This document shows, in pieces, positions 1 through 5,767 of a stretch of 14,512 nt of DNA. This DNA is from an uncultured Eubacteriales bacterium (GTDB taxonomy: Bacteria; Bacillota; Clostridia; Oscillospirales; Oscillospiraceae). Location of the stretch: positions 1 to 14,512 of the forward strand of contig URBH01000050.1 in assembly GCA_900546075.1 (NCBI GenBank), in the 5' to 3' direction. Every line of letters starts with the position of its first letter. The first letter of the stretch is position 1. Position numbers and translations under genes: made by a program. Under the pieces are notes generated by a model, which was not told the origin of the DNA, did no database searches, and worked only from the letters and a program-made list of their open reading frames with translations.

Positions 1-149
1 GTGGGGCAAAAAGACGGCTGAGACTCGCAGGCACAATTGTGCGGTGTTGCCTTAGAGAAGAGAAAAGGCTCACCCGCAGTGTCAGCTACTGAAAGCTGTG
101 AAAGGGAAAGCCAGGAATGAGCAGTTTTACCAAAGCAGTGATATCTTTT
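1..149 (-). other. Unidentified leftward transcript (leader or small RNA), runs off the window start
   Basis: No reading frame of note lies here on the minus strand, yet a near-consensus promoter just upstream (156-184) points into it. Read leftward, the region can form local stems. One pairs GCTCATTC with GGGTGAGC (two G-U pairs). Another is the 12-base palindrome GCACAATTGTGC at 31-42. It could be the 5' leader of a gene that starts beyond position 1, or a small RNA such as a 6S-like RNA. I do not recognise a known family, and the 3' end is outside the window. Confidence 0.35.
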
Positions 150-155
150 AAGACT

Positions 156-184
156 AGTATAGTGCATTTTACCGAACTTGTCAA
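156..184 (-). promoter_or_regulatory. Near-consensus sigma-A promoter, leftward
   Basis: Read on the minus strand, TTGACA (184-179) and TATACT (161-156) are separated by exactly 17 bases. The -35 box is perfect and the -10 box has one mismatch, so this is among the strongest promoter matches in the window. It fires toward position 1 and has no gene in the window to serve. Confidence 0.75.
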
Positions 185-382
185 TACTCTGGAACAAGCA
201 ATATTCCCCACCCTTTCACAAAAGGCGCCTCAATTTCTCTGTAATTTGACAGTATCTTCTTCGCGAGAGGATATGTCACAATCCGGAAGCTCGATTCCTT
301 TCAATAAGGAAAGGAATCCGTGTCCCCATTGCGGTGTTGCCCTAAGCGTGTCGGAGTTCTGCAAGCTATGTACAATAAATAA
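185..382. other. Intergenic stretch, no supported gene
   Basis: About 200 bases between the orphan leftward promoter and the tRNA terminator. It contains a 9-bp hairpin (GATTCCTTT at 293-301 with AAAGGAATC at 310-318, 8-base loop) without a T run. It also holds a 12-base exact repeat (TGCGGTGTTGCC at 330-341) of the sequence at 40-51. An open frame crosses it, but that frame reads on through the terminator and the tRNA gene, so I do not call it. Confidence 0.5.
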
Positions 383-426
383 AGCAGCACGCCCTGCCAA
401 TCAAGGCAGGGCGTGCTGCTATTTTT
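383..426. terminator. Bidirectional intrinsic terminator downstream of tRNA-Gly
   Basis: A perfect 16-bp GC-rich stem (383-398 paired with 405-420) closes a 6-base loop. It is followed by ATTTTT on the plus strand and by a T-rich TTTATTTATT on the minus strand. Its position just 3' of the leftward tRNA gene makes tRNA termination its obvious job. Confidence 0.9.
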
Positions 427-499
427 GGAGCAGGATACGGGAGTCGAACCCGCCTTCACAGCTTGGGAAGCTGTTGTACTACCGATGTACGAATCCTGC
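426..499 (-). tRNA. tRNA-Gly (anticodon CCC)
   Basis: The minus strand folds into a full cloverleaf. The acceptor stem is GCAGGAT with ATCCTGC. The anticodon arm is ACAGC, loop TTCCCAA, GCTGT. The T arm has loop TTCGACT, the discriminator base is T, and the CCA end is encoded in the DNA. The loop places CCC at positions 34-36, which reads GGG glycine codons. A promoter lies at 510-538 and a terminator immediately downstream, so it is a single-gene unit. It decodes a glycine codon favoured by GC-rich genomes. Confidence 0.95.
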
Positions 500-509
500 G
501 TACAGGTGC

Positions 510-538
510 ATTATAGCAGAGCCGCCGAAAAAAAGCAA
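510..538 (-). promoter_or_regulatory. Promoter of tRNA-Gly
   Basis: On the minus strand, TTGCTT (538-533) and a consensus TATAAT (515-510) are spaced 17 bases apart. The -10 box ends 10 bases before the mature tRNA 5' end at 499, so the primary transcript would have a very short leader or none. Confidence 0.8.
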
Positions 539-567
539 CCTTTTTTTGTCGGAAAAGGGAATCCCGG

Positions 568-596
568 TTGAGGAAATCCGCCGGATGTGCTATATT
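568..596 (+). promoter_or_regulatory. Promoter of the 75-aa orphan gene
   Basis: TTGAGG (568-573) and TATATT (591-596) are spaced by 17 bases. A TGC directly before the -10 box gives an extended -10. Transcription would begin near 603, about 45 bases before the start codon of the gene at 648. Confidence 0.65.
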
Positions 597-647
597 TAAG
601 GTGACGACCCGGCGGGACAGAGCCGTGATTTGTAAGGAGAAGCGCTT

Positions 648-875
648 ATGGCAGAATATGAGCTGGTTTACGAGATCAAGAACCTTTGCCGCAACAACCA
701 GATGCGGGACGTGTTCTTTGAAGATGTGGAATGCGACGACCCGGAGGCCTATCTCCGCGGCCGCCTGAAGGGGAAAACCGTGGAATTTTCCACGGAAAAA
801 GGCGCGGGCGGCAGCGTGACCATCCACGCGGTGGTGGACGGGCTGATCCAGAAGTACGTGTTCACGCCGGTGTGA
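648..875 (+). CDS. Small conserved-looking hypothetical protein, 75 aa
   Basis: I do not recognise this protein. The start at 648 is supported by AAGGAG at 634-639, eight bases upstream, and by a promoter at 568-596. The product is acidic to neutral, soluble, and has no signal peptide or membrane segment. It has one cysteine pair region (Cys14 and Cys29). The second half alternates hydrophobic and polar residues as in a small beta-rich fold (GKTVEFSTEKGAGGSVTIHA). It stands alone: the tRNA to its left is on the other strand, and the acs operon to its right has its own promoter. No clear terminator follows it, so some readthrough into the acs leader is possible. Coding is supported by the ribosome site, promoter and GC-rich third positions. 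Confidence 0.75.
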   Translation: MAEYELVYEIKNLCRNNQMRDVFFEDVECDDPEAYLRGRLKGKTVEFSTEKGAGGSVTIHAVVDGLIQKYVFTPV

Positions 876-950
876 CAAAAATGTCCACTTGCGGCCGTCG
901 GATAAATGAGAGTTGGGCAATTTTTCTGAAAAAAATTCGCAAATTATGGG
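876..950 (+). other. Intergenic spacer between the orphan gene and the acs promoter
   Basis: This short gap contains an A/T-only stem possibility (AATTTTT and AAAAATT around 919-936) but no GC-rich hairpin with a T run. No terminator for the upstream gene is evident. I see nothing else in it. Confidence 0.5.
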
Positions 951-979
951 TTGAATTTAGATGGCATATGTGATACGAT
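951..979 (+). promoter_or_regulatory. Promoter of the cooC-acsD-acsC/E operon
   Basis: TTGAAT (951-956) and TACGAT (974-979) are spaced 17 bases apart, placing the transcription start near 986. This leaves a leader of roughly 215 bases before the first gene. No better promoter lies closer to that gene. Confidence 0.6.
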
Positions 980-985
980 AAGTTA

Positions 986-1187
986 GTACCGATATGGGCG
1001 AAGTGCGCCCGTAGGGCAAAGTCACCATCCGCAGTCAAAAACGGCTCCCGGGCCATGAGTGCGCGTGGTGACGCGGCCTGTATGGACGAAATTCCGACCT
1101 GTCGGCCGCTCCTTTTCCGCTTTCGCCGGAAGGGAGAAAACGCGGGAGGGGCTGCGCTCCGAACCTGCGTTACGCAAAATCACTTTT
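986..1187 (+). promoter_or_regulatory. Long structured 5' leader of the acs operon
   Basis: The leader is long and rich in complementary segments. GGGCG and CGCCC close a small hairpin near 997-1011. GTCACCA (1021-1027) can pair with TGGTGAC (1066-1072). The latter overlaps a competing small hairpin (GCGT-GGTG-ACGC). A further stem joins 1109-1119 with 1127-1136. No T run follows any of these, so control by termination is not evident. I do not recognise a cobalamin, THF, SAM or other known riboswitch core. A regulatory role is inference from length and mutually exclusive pairings only. Confidence 0.35.
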
Positions 1188-1202
1188 AAGGAGAACCAAA
1201 CT

Positions 1203-1970
1203 ATGGCACCTCATACCATTGCCGTTGCCGGAAAGGGTGGTGTGGGCAAAACCACTACCTGCGGCATGATCATCGACTACCTGTGCGGCAAGAAGCGCGG
1301 CCCCGTCCTTGTGGTGGACGCCGATGCCAATTCCAACCTGAACGAGGTTCTTGGCGTGGAGGTAGAGACCTCCCTCGGCCAGATTCGCGAGGAAATGGCG
1401 CAGGCGGAGCTGAAAGGCACCATTCCCAAGGGGATGACCAAGGCGGACTACGCAGAAATGAAGTTCGGCGACGCCCTGATCGAGGACGACGATTTTGACA
1501 TGCTGGTCATGGGCCGTACCCAGGGCAAGGGCTGCTACTGCTACGTTAACGGCGTACTGCAATCTCAGCTTGGAAAATATCTGCCCAACTATTCCTACGT
1601 GGTCATGGACAACGAGGCGGGGCTGGAGCATATCGCCCGGGGGACGCTTCCCCATGTGGACACCATGCTTCTGATTTCCGACTGCTCCCGCCGGGGCGTT
1701 CAGGCCGTGGCGAGAATCGCCGAAATGATCGACGAGATGGGTTTGAACCCCGGACAGATGGGTCTGATCATCAACCGCGCGCCGGACGGAAAGCTGGATG
1801 ACGGCGTCCGTGCCGAGATCGAAAAGCACGGCCTCAAGCTCTTTGGCGTTCTGCCTCACGACGAGGCGGTTTACCGCTGCGACTGCGACGGCAATCCGTC
1901 CGCGAAGCTCCCGGACAGCGACCCCATGAAGGTCGCGCTGCGGGGAATTATGCAGTCTATCGGCCTGTAA
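1203..1970 (+). CDS. cooC: CODH/ACS nickel-maturation ATPase (CooC/AcsF family), 255 aa
   Basis: This is a MinD/ParA-type (SIMIBI) ATPase of the CooC/AcsF family, which helps insert nickel into carbon monoxide dehydrogenase or the A-cluster of acetyl-CoA synthase. It starts with a deviant Walker A motif (AGKGGVGKTT, residues 8-17). It carries the Asp of the Walker A' motif in VVDADAN. It has the family-specific CxC nickel-binding pair in GKGCYCYVN (about residues 110-118) and a VMDNEAG motif equivalent to Walker B. Length is typical of the family. The start at 1203 is chosen because AAGGAG sits at 1188-1193; the frame is open back to 1059 but without a ribosome site. It heads an operon with acsD and acsC/E, 154 bases downstream. 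Because acsB is nearby and no CODH gene is, an AcsF-like role in ACS maturation is more likely than one restricted to CODH. This assignment is inferred from context. Confidence 0.93.
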   Translation: MAPHTIAVAGKGGVGKTTTCGMIIDYLCGKKRGPVLVVDADANSNLNEVLGVEVETSLGQIREEMAQAELKGTIPKGMTKADYAEMKFGDALIEDDDFDMLVMGRTQGKGCYCYVNGVLQSQLGKYLPNYSYVVMDNEAGLEHIARGTLPHVDTMLLISDCSRRGVQAVARIAEMIDEMGLNPGQMGLIINRAPDGKLDDGVRAEIEKHGLKLFGVLPHDEAVYRCDCDGNPSAKLPDSDPMKVALRGIMQSIGL

Positions 1971-1993
1971 GCCGGTATACCACGAAGTGGGAA

Positions 1994-2045
1994 GGAGCGC
2001 GGCACTTCTTTTAGGAGGGGAGGGCTGTGCCTTCTTTCGCGCTCC
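1994..2045 (+). promoter_or_regulatory. Intercistronic stem-loop between cooC and acsD
   Basis: GGAGCGCG (1994-2001) pairs with CGCGCTCC (2038-2045), and an inner GCAC/GTGC stem (2002-2005, 2027-2030) stacks inside. There is no T run after it, so it is not a terminator. Such a stem could protect or expose transcript ends and set different levels of the maturation factor and the structural proteins. That role is inference. Confidence 0.45.
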
Positions 2046-2124
2046 GTACAAACAACACATCCATAATTGCGCCGGACGAAAAACGCCCCGCGTGTGGAAA
2101 AAATATCAAGGGGGATTACAAATT

Positions 2125-3066
2125 ATGGCTTTCACTGCCAAAACGGCACCCTTCAGCGGCAAGATCAATGCCGTGACGCTGGGCACCGGTGACAAGGCAA
2201 TCGTCATCGGCGGTCAGAATGTGATGCCGTTTTACACCTTCGATGCTGCCATCGAAAACGCGCCCAAGATCGGTATTGAAATTTCCGATCTGGCAACAGA
2301 GTGGGACGCTCCCGCTCTGAAGGAATTCTATGCCGGCTGCACCACCATGGTCGACTTCGCCAAGAAGGCTCAGACCATGCCCGGCGCGGATTTCCTGTGC
2401 CTGCACTTTGAGTCCGCAGACCCCAACGGCGCCAACCGCTCCGTTGCCGACTGTGTGGCCGACGCCAAGGCTGTCGCCGAGGCTACCACTATGCCCATCG
2501 TGGTCATGGGCTGCAAGAACATCGAGAAGGACGGCGAGCTGTTCAGCAAGATCGCTGAGGCGCTGCAGGGCAAGAACATTCTGGTTCTGTCCGCCCGGAA
2601 CGAGGACTACAAGACCGTCGGTGCTTCCGTCGCCCTGGCTTACGGCCAGAAGGTGGGCGCTGAGACCGCCGACGACATCAACCTCGCCAAGCAGCTGAAC
2701 ATCATGCTCAAGGGCCTCTCCATCAACCCTGAGAACATCGTCATGAACATCGGCACCGCCGCCGTGGGCTATGGCTTCGAGTACGTGGCCTCCACCCTGG
2801 ACCGTGTCCGTCTGGCCGCTCTGGCGCAGTCCGATGCCGACCTGCAAATGCCCATCATGGCTCCCGTGTCCCCCGACACCTGGGCTGTGAAGGAATCCAC
2901 CGCTTCCGAGGAAGATGAGCCCGAATGGGGCAGCCGGGAAGAGCGCGCGATCGGGATGGAAGTCTCCACCGCCGCTGCCAACCTGACCGGCGGCGCTGAC
3001 GCCGTCATCATGCGTCATCCCGCAGCCGTTGCCACCATCAAGAAGTTCATCACGGATCTCGTGTAA
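2125..3066 (+). CDS. acsD: Corrinoid iron-sulfur protein small subunit (CODH/ACS delta), 313 aa
   Basis: AcsD is the small subunit of the heterodimeric corrinoid iron-sulfur protein (CFeSP), the soluble carrier that moves a methyl group from methyl-THF to acetyl-CoA synthase. The protein shows the CdhD/AcsD TIM-barrel signature. Near the N-terminus it has IGGQNVMPFYTFD, the family pattern of a glycine-rich turn followed by a PFY/F motif. Further on it has IVVMGCKN and a conserved C-terminal stretch with MRHP. The length matches the bacterial family (about 310-320 aa). The start at 2125 is set by a GGGGG-type ribosome site at 2110-2114 and by the family N-terminus; the open frame back to 1987 crosses the intercistronic stem. 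It is followed after 20 bases by the gene for its partner subunit, so the two are made together. No oddities are seen. Confidence 0.95.
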   Translation: MAFTAKTAPFSGKINAVTLGTGDKAIVIGGQNVMPFYTFDAAIENAPKIGIEISDLATEWDAPALKEFYAGCTTMVDFAKKAQTMPGADFLCLHFESADPNGANRSVADCVADAKAVAEATTMPIVVMGCKNIEKDGELFSKIAEALQGKNILVLSARNEDYKTVGASVALAYGQKVGAETADDINLAKQLNIMLKGLSINPENIVMNIGTAAVGYGFEYVASTLDRVRLAALAQSDADLQMPIMAPVSPDTWAVKESTASEEDEPEWGSREERAIGMEVSTAAANLTGGADAVIMRHPAAVATIKKFITDLV

Positions 3067-3086
3067 TCGGAAGGAGGATACATACA

Positions 3087-5357
3087 ATGGCTTTGAAAGG
3101 TCTTGACATTTTTAAGCTGTCTCCTAAGAAGAACTGTAAGGAGTGCGGCAGCCCCACCTGTATGGCATTCTGCATGAAGGTGGCGCAGGGCGCTGTGTCC
3201 ATTGACAAGTGCCCCTACTTCTCTGATGACGCGAAGGCGATGCTCAACGAGCAGACCGCGCCTCCCATGAAAACCATCGCCGTGGGCGACCACAAGCTGG
3301 GCGGCGAGACCGTTCTTTATCGTCACGAGAAGACCCTGGTCAACAAGAACCTGTACGCGGTTTCCGTCTGCACGGGCATGTCCGCTGAGGAAGCCGACAA
3401 GAAGCTGAGCGAGCTGCAGAAGGTCGACTACGAGCGTATCGGCGAGAGAATGTACGTTGAGTTCGTTTTCGTCGCCAACAAGCAGTCCGATCCCGCCGTC
3501 TACGCGGAGCTGGTCAAGAAGGCCGCTGCTACCGGCCGTGACCTGATCCTGGAGTGCTGGGATGTGGAGTGCGCCAAGGCTGCTCTGGCAGTCGCGGGCA
3601 AGAACGTCATTCTCGACGGCGCCACCCCCGAAAACTGCGAGGCTATGAACGCCGTCGCCAAGGAGGCCGGTGTTGTTCTGGGCGTTCACGCCGACAACCT
3701 TTCCGACCTGTACGACACCGTGAAGAAGCTGGAAGCCGCCGGCAACAAGAACCTGGTGCTGGACGTCACCGGCAAGACCGCCAAGGAGACCCTGGCCAAT
3801 GCCGTTCTGGTTCGCCGCACCGCCATCAAGGATGGCGACCGCAGCTTCGGCTATCCCTCCATCGTCAACGTAGGCCGCATTGCCAGCGGCGATGACCATC
3901 TGCAGACCGCCTACGCTTCCATGTTCACCGAGAAGTACGGCTCCATCATCGTCATGGAGAACATGACCTACGCCCAGGCGCTGCCTCTGTACGGCCTGCG
4001 TCAGAACATCTTCACCGATCCTCAGAAGCCCATGAAGGTGGAGAGCAAGATCTACCCGCTGAACGGCGCCGACGAGAACAGCCCCTGCGCCCTGACCGTG
4101 GACTTCGCGCTGACCTACTTCCTGGTTTCCGGCGAGCTGGAGCGTTCCAACGAGCCCGTGAACCTGATCATCACCGACGCATCCGGCATGTCCGTTCTGA
4201 CTGCCTGGGCTGCCGGTAAGTTCTCCTCCACCACCGTCAAGAAGACCTTCGAGACCCTGGACATCGAGAACAAGATCAAGAACCGCACCCTGATCATCCC
4301 CGGCAAGGTTGCCGTTATGAAGGGTGAAATTCAGGAGAAGCTGCCCGGCTGGAACGTCGTTGTCGGCCCCACCGAGGCGGTTCAGCTGCCCAAGTACATG
4401 AAGGACAAGGAATACGAGGCCGCCGCCAAGGCTGCCGCCGCCGAAAACGCCGCCAAGGCTGCCACCACCGTGGAAGTCAAGGAGCTGTCCTTCGACGAGC
4501 TGCTGGCGACCAAGGTTCCCGAGATCAAGGTTGTGGACATGGGCGTCAAGTACAAGGGCCACAACCCCGAGTCCCAGACCTTCGTCACCATCGGCGAGCG
4601 CATCCACTGCATCGCGCCCTCCGTCCGCAAGGCTATGGACGAGCGGGATCCCGAGCCGATCCTGAAGCGTGCCGCTGAGCAGATCGCTGCCGGCGCCACC
4701 TATCTGGACGTCAACATCGGCCCCGCCGAGAAGGACGGTCCCGAGCGCATGATGTGGGCTGTCAAACTGCTGCAGGAGAACTTCAACAACGTGCCTCTGG
4801 CACTGGACACCGCCAACAAGCGGGCTATCGAGGCCGGTATCAAGGTCTACAACCGCACCAACGGCAAGCCCATCGTCAACTCCGCCGATGCCGGTTCCCG
4901 TATTTCCAACATTGATCTGGCCGCTGCCAACGACGCCATCTGTATCGCCCTCTGCTCCGCCGACGGCATTGCCAAGGACAACGAAGAGCGCATGAAGCAC
5001 TGCCACAACATGCTGGAGCGCGGCATGGGCCTGGGCATGGACGCCACCGACCTGTGGTTCGACCCCCTGTTCCTGGTCGTCAAGGGTATGCAGGACAAGC
5101 AGATGGAGGTTCTGGAAGCCATCAAGATGTTCGCGTCCGAAGGCCTGAAGTCCACCGGCGGTCTGTCCAACAACTCTAACGGCGCGCCCAAGACGCTGCG
5201 TCCCATCATGGACTCCGCTCTGGTTGCCATGGCGATGATGCAGGGTCTGACCTCCGCCATCGTCAACCCCTGCGACCTGCGCCTGATGGAGACCATCAAG
5301 TCCTGCGACATCTTCAAGAACCACGTCCTCTACTCCGACTCCTACCTCGACCTCTAA
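3087..5357 (+). CDS. acsC/acsE: Fused CFeSP large subunit and methyl-THF:CFeSP methyltransferase (AcsC-AcsE), 756 aa
   Basis: One uninterrupted frame encodes two Wood-Ljungdahl proteins that are separate in well-studied acetogens. Residues 1 to about 440 are AcsC, the large CFeSP subunit. They start with a [4Fe-4S] domain (Cys17, Cys20, Cys25, Cys42 in a CxxCx4Cx16C pattern within PKKNCKECG and IDKCPY), followed by a TIM barrel and a cobamide-binding C-terminal domain ending near VVGPTEA. An Ala/Lys-rich linker (about 443-463) and a short connector follow. Residues about 495-756 are AcsE, a pterin-binding TIM barrel. It has IGERIH at 502, the catalytic-site LDVNIGP motif with Asp541, DPL with Asp659 and the GLSNNS motif with Asn695 (the proton-donating Asn position of AcsE). 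The ribosome site is GGAGG 10 bases before 3087. All key residues of both halves are kept, so both activities are expected. No separate acsE lies in the window. The fusion could also be a rare assembly artefact, but the linker is in frame and well formed. Confidence 0.93.
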   Translation: MALKGLDIFKLSPKKNCKECGSPTCMAFCMKVAQGAVSIDKCPYFSDDAKAMLNEQTAPPMKTIAVGDHKLGGETVLYRHEKTLVNKNLYAVSVCTGMSAEEADKKLSELQKVDYERIGERMYVEFVFVANKQSDPAVYAELVKKAAATGRDLILECWDVECAKAALAVAGKNVILDGATPENCEAMNAVAKEAGVVLGVHADNLSDLYDTVKKLEAAGNKNLVLDVTGKTAKETLANAVLVRRTAIKDGDRSFGYPSIVNVGRIASGDDHLQTAYASMFTEKYGSIIVMENMTYAQALPLYGLRQNIFTDPQKPMKVESKIYPLNGADENSPCALTVDFALTYFLVSGELERSNEPVNLIITDASGMSVLTAWAAGKFSSTTVKKTFETLDIENKIKNRTLIIPGKVAVMKGEIQEKLPGWNVVVGPTEAVQLPKYMKDKEYEAAAKAAAAENAAKAATTVEVKELSFDELLATKVPEIKVVDMGVKYKGHNPESQTFVTIGERIHCIAPSVRKAMDERDPEPILKRAAEQIAAGATYLDVNIGPAEKDGPERMMWAVKLLQENFNNVPLALDTANKRAIEAGIKVYNRTNGKPIVNSADAGSRISNIDLAAANDAICIALCSADGIAKDNEERMKHCHNMLERGMGLGMDATDLWFDPLFLVVKGMQDKQMEVLEAIKMFASEGLKSTGGLSNNSNGAPKTLRPIMDSALVAMAMMQGLTSAIVNPCDLRLMETIKSCDIFKNHVLYSDSYLDL

Positions 5358-5605
5358 TGCCCGTAGGACGGGCGGCCAGTGACGTTGCGGAGACTGGTGG
5401 TGGTCGAACATCCTTTGGGCCCCTCGACCGGTGGTGCGGCGGTTGTCCGTGCTGAGTGGGGGAGATGGAGGGTGTTAACGGCATCGGGCGGTTGACGGAC
5501 TGCGTTTGCGGTTGTTGACCGGGGTGCCGGATGACCATTTGACCCTGGAAGGTCGGCGCTTGGCTGGCCGGGTGACGTGACTGACAGTTTTCCCATGCAT
5601 TCCAT
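5358..5605. other. G-rich intergenic region without a gene
   Basis: About 250 bases between the acsC/E stop and its terminator. The plus strand is strongly G-rich and C/A-poor and contains several small complementary pairs. These include CCAGT with ACTGG, GGTCGA with TCGACC, and GACC with GGTC around CTGGAA. Open frames exist on the minus strand but lack ribosome sites and protein-like composition. It may be a structured untranslated tail of the acsC/E transcript or degenerate sequence. Confidence 0.5.
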
Positions 5606-5647
5606 GGCTGGGAGGGAACCTCCCTCCCAGCCGGTTTGCTTTTCTTG
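5606..5647 (+). terminator. Intrinsic terminator of the cooC-acsD-acsC/E operon
   Basis: An 11-bp stem (GGCTGGGAGGG at 5606-5616 with CCCTCCCAGCC at 5622-5632) has a 5-base loop. It is followed by a T-rich stretch (GGTTTGCTTTTCTTGC). It lies about 250 bases after the acsC/E stop, so the transcript has an unusually long 3' tail. Confidence 0.8.
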
Positions 5648-5676
5648 CTTTGGAATAATTTACTGCATTCAAAAGC

Positions 5677-5693
5677 CCCGGTGCTGTGCCGGG
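5677..5693 (+). repeat. Small hairpin upstream of the acsB promoter
   Basis: CCCGG and CCGGG flank a 7-base loop between the preceding terminator and the acsB promoter. It lacks a T run. It could be a protein-binding dyad for control of acsB, but nothing in the sequence proves it. Confidence 0.3.
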
Positions 5694-5700
5694 AAATAAG

Positions 5701-5729
5701 TTGGTATATTCAGCCTTCGGGCTTAATAT
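5701..5729 (+). promoter_or_regulatory. Promoter of acsB
   Basis: TTGGTA (5701-5706) and TAATAT (5724-5729) are spaced 17 bases apart, placing the start of transcription near 5736, about 32 bases before the acsB start codon. The spacer contains a perfect AGCC-TTCG-GGCT inverted repeat (5712-5723). That repeat could be an operator half-site pair or simply a stable hairpin in any readthrough transcript. Confidence 0.65.
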
Positions 5730-5767
5730 ATATTATCTTTAGGATTACATTATTGGGAGGAATTTAC

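Noticed and set aside
117..599. Plus-strand open frame of 160 codons
   Set aside because: It runs through a perfect intrinsic terminator and the whole antisense tRNA-Gly gene, has no ribosome site and crosses a strong opposing promoter. Only its zinc-ribbon-like segment is noted as a curiosity.
1059..1202. N-terminal extension of cooC to an upstream ATG
   Set aside because: No ribosome site there, while AAGGAG is correctly placed before 1203 and the family N-terminus begins at MAPHTIAVAGKGG.
986..1202. Cobalamin or THF riboswitch in the acs leader
   Set aside because: The conserved B12-box and the THF-binding core sequences are not present. Only generic complementary segments are seen.
3015..5411. 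Very long minus-strand open frame (798 codons) opposite acsC/E
   Set aside because: Low-complexity, Gly/Val/His/Leu-rich translation typical of an antisense shadow of a GC-rich gene. The plus strand encodes a full set of conserved motifs.
5354..5672. Three overlapping small minus-strand frames between acsC/E and acsB
   Set aside because: No ribosome sites, and they are antisense to the terminator. The Pro/Arg/Thr-rich composition reflects the G-rich plus strand.
5636..5767. N-terminal extension of acsB by 44 codons
   Set aside because: It overlaps the preceding terminator tail and the acsB promoter, and the extension does not resemble the AcsB N-terminus.
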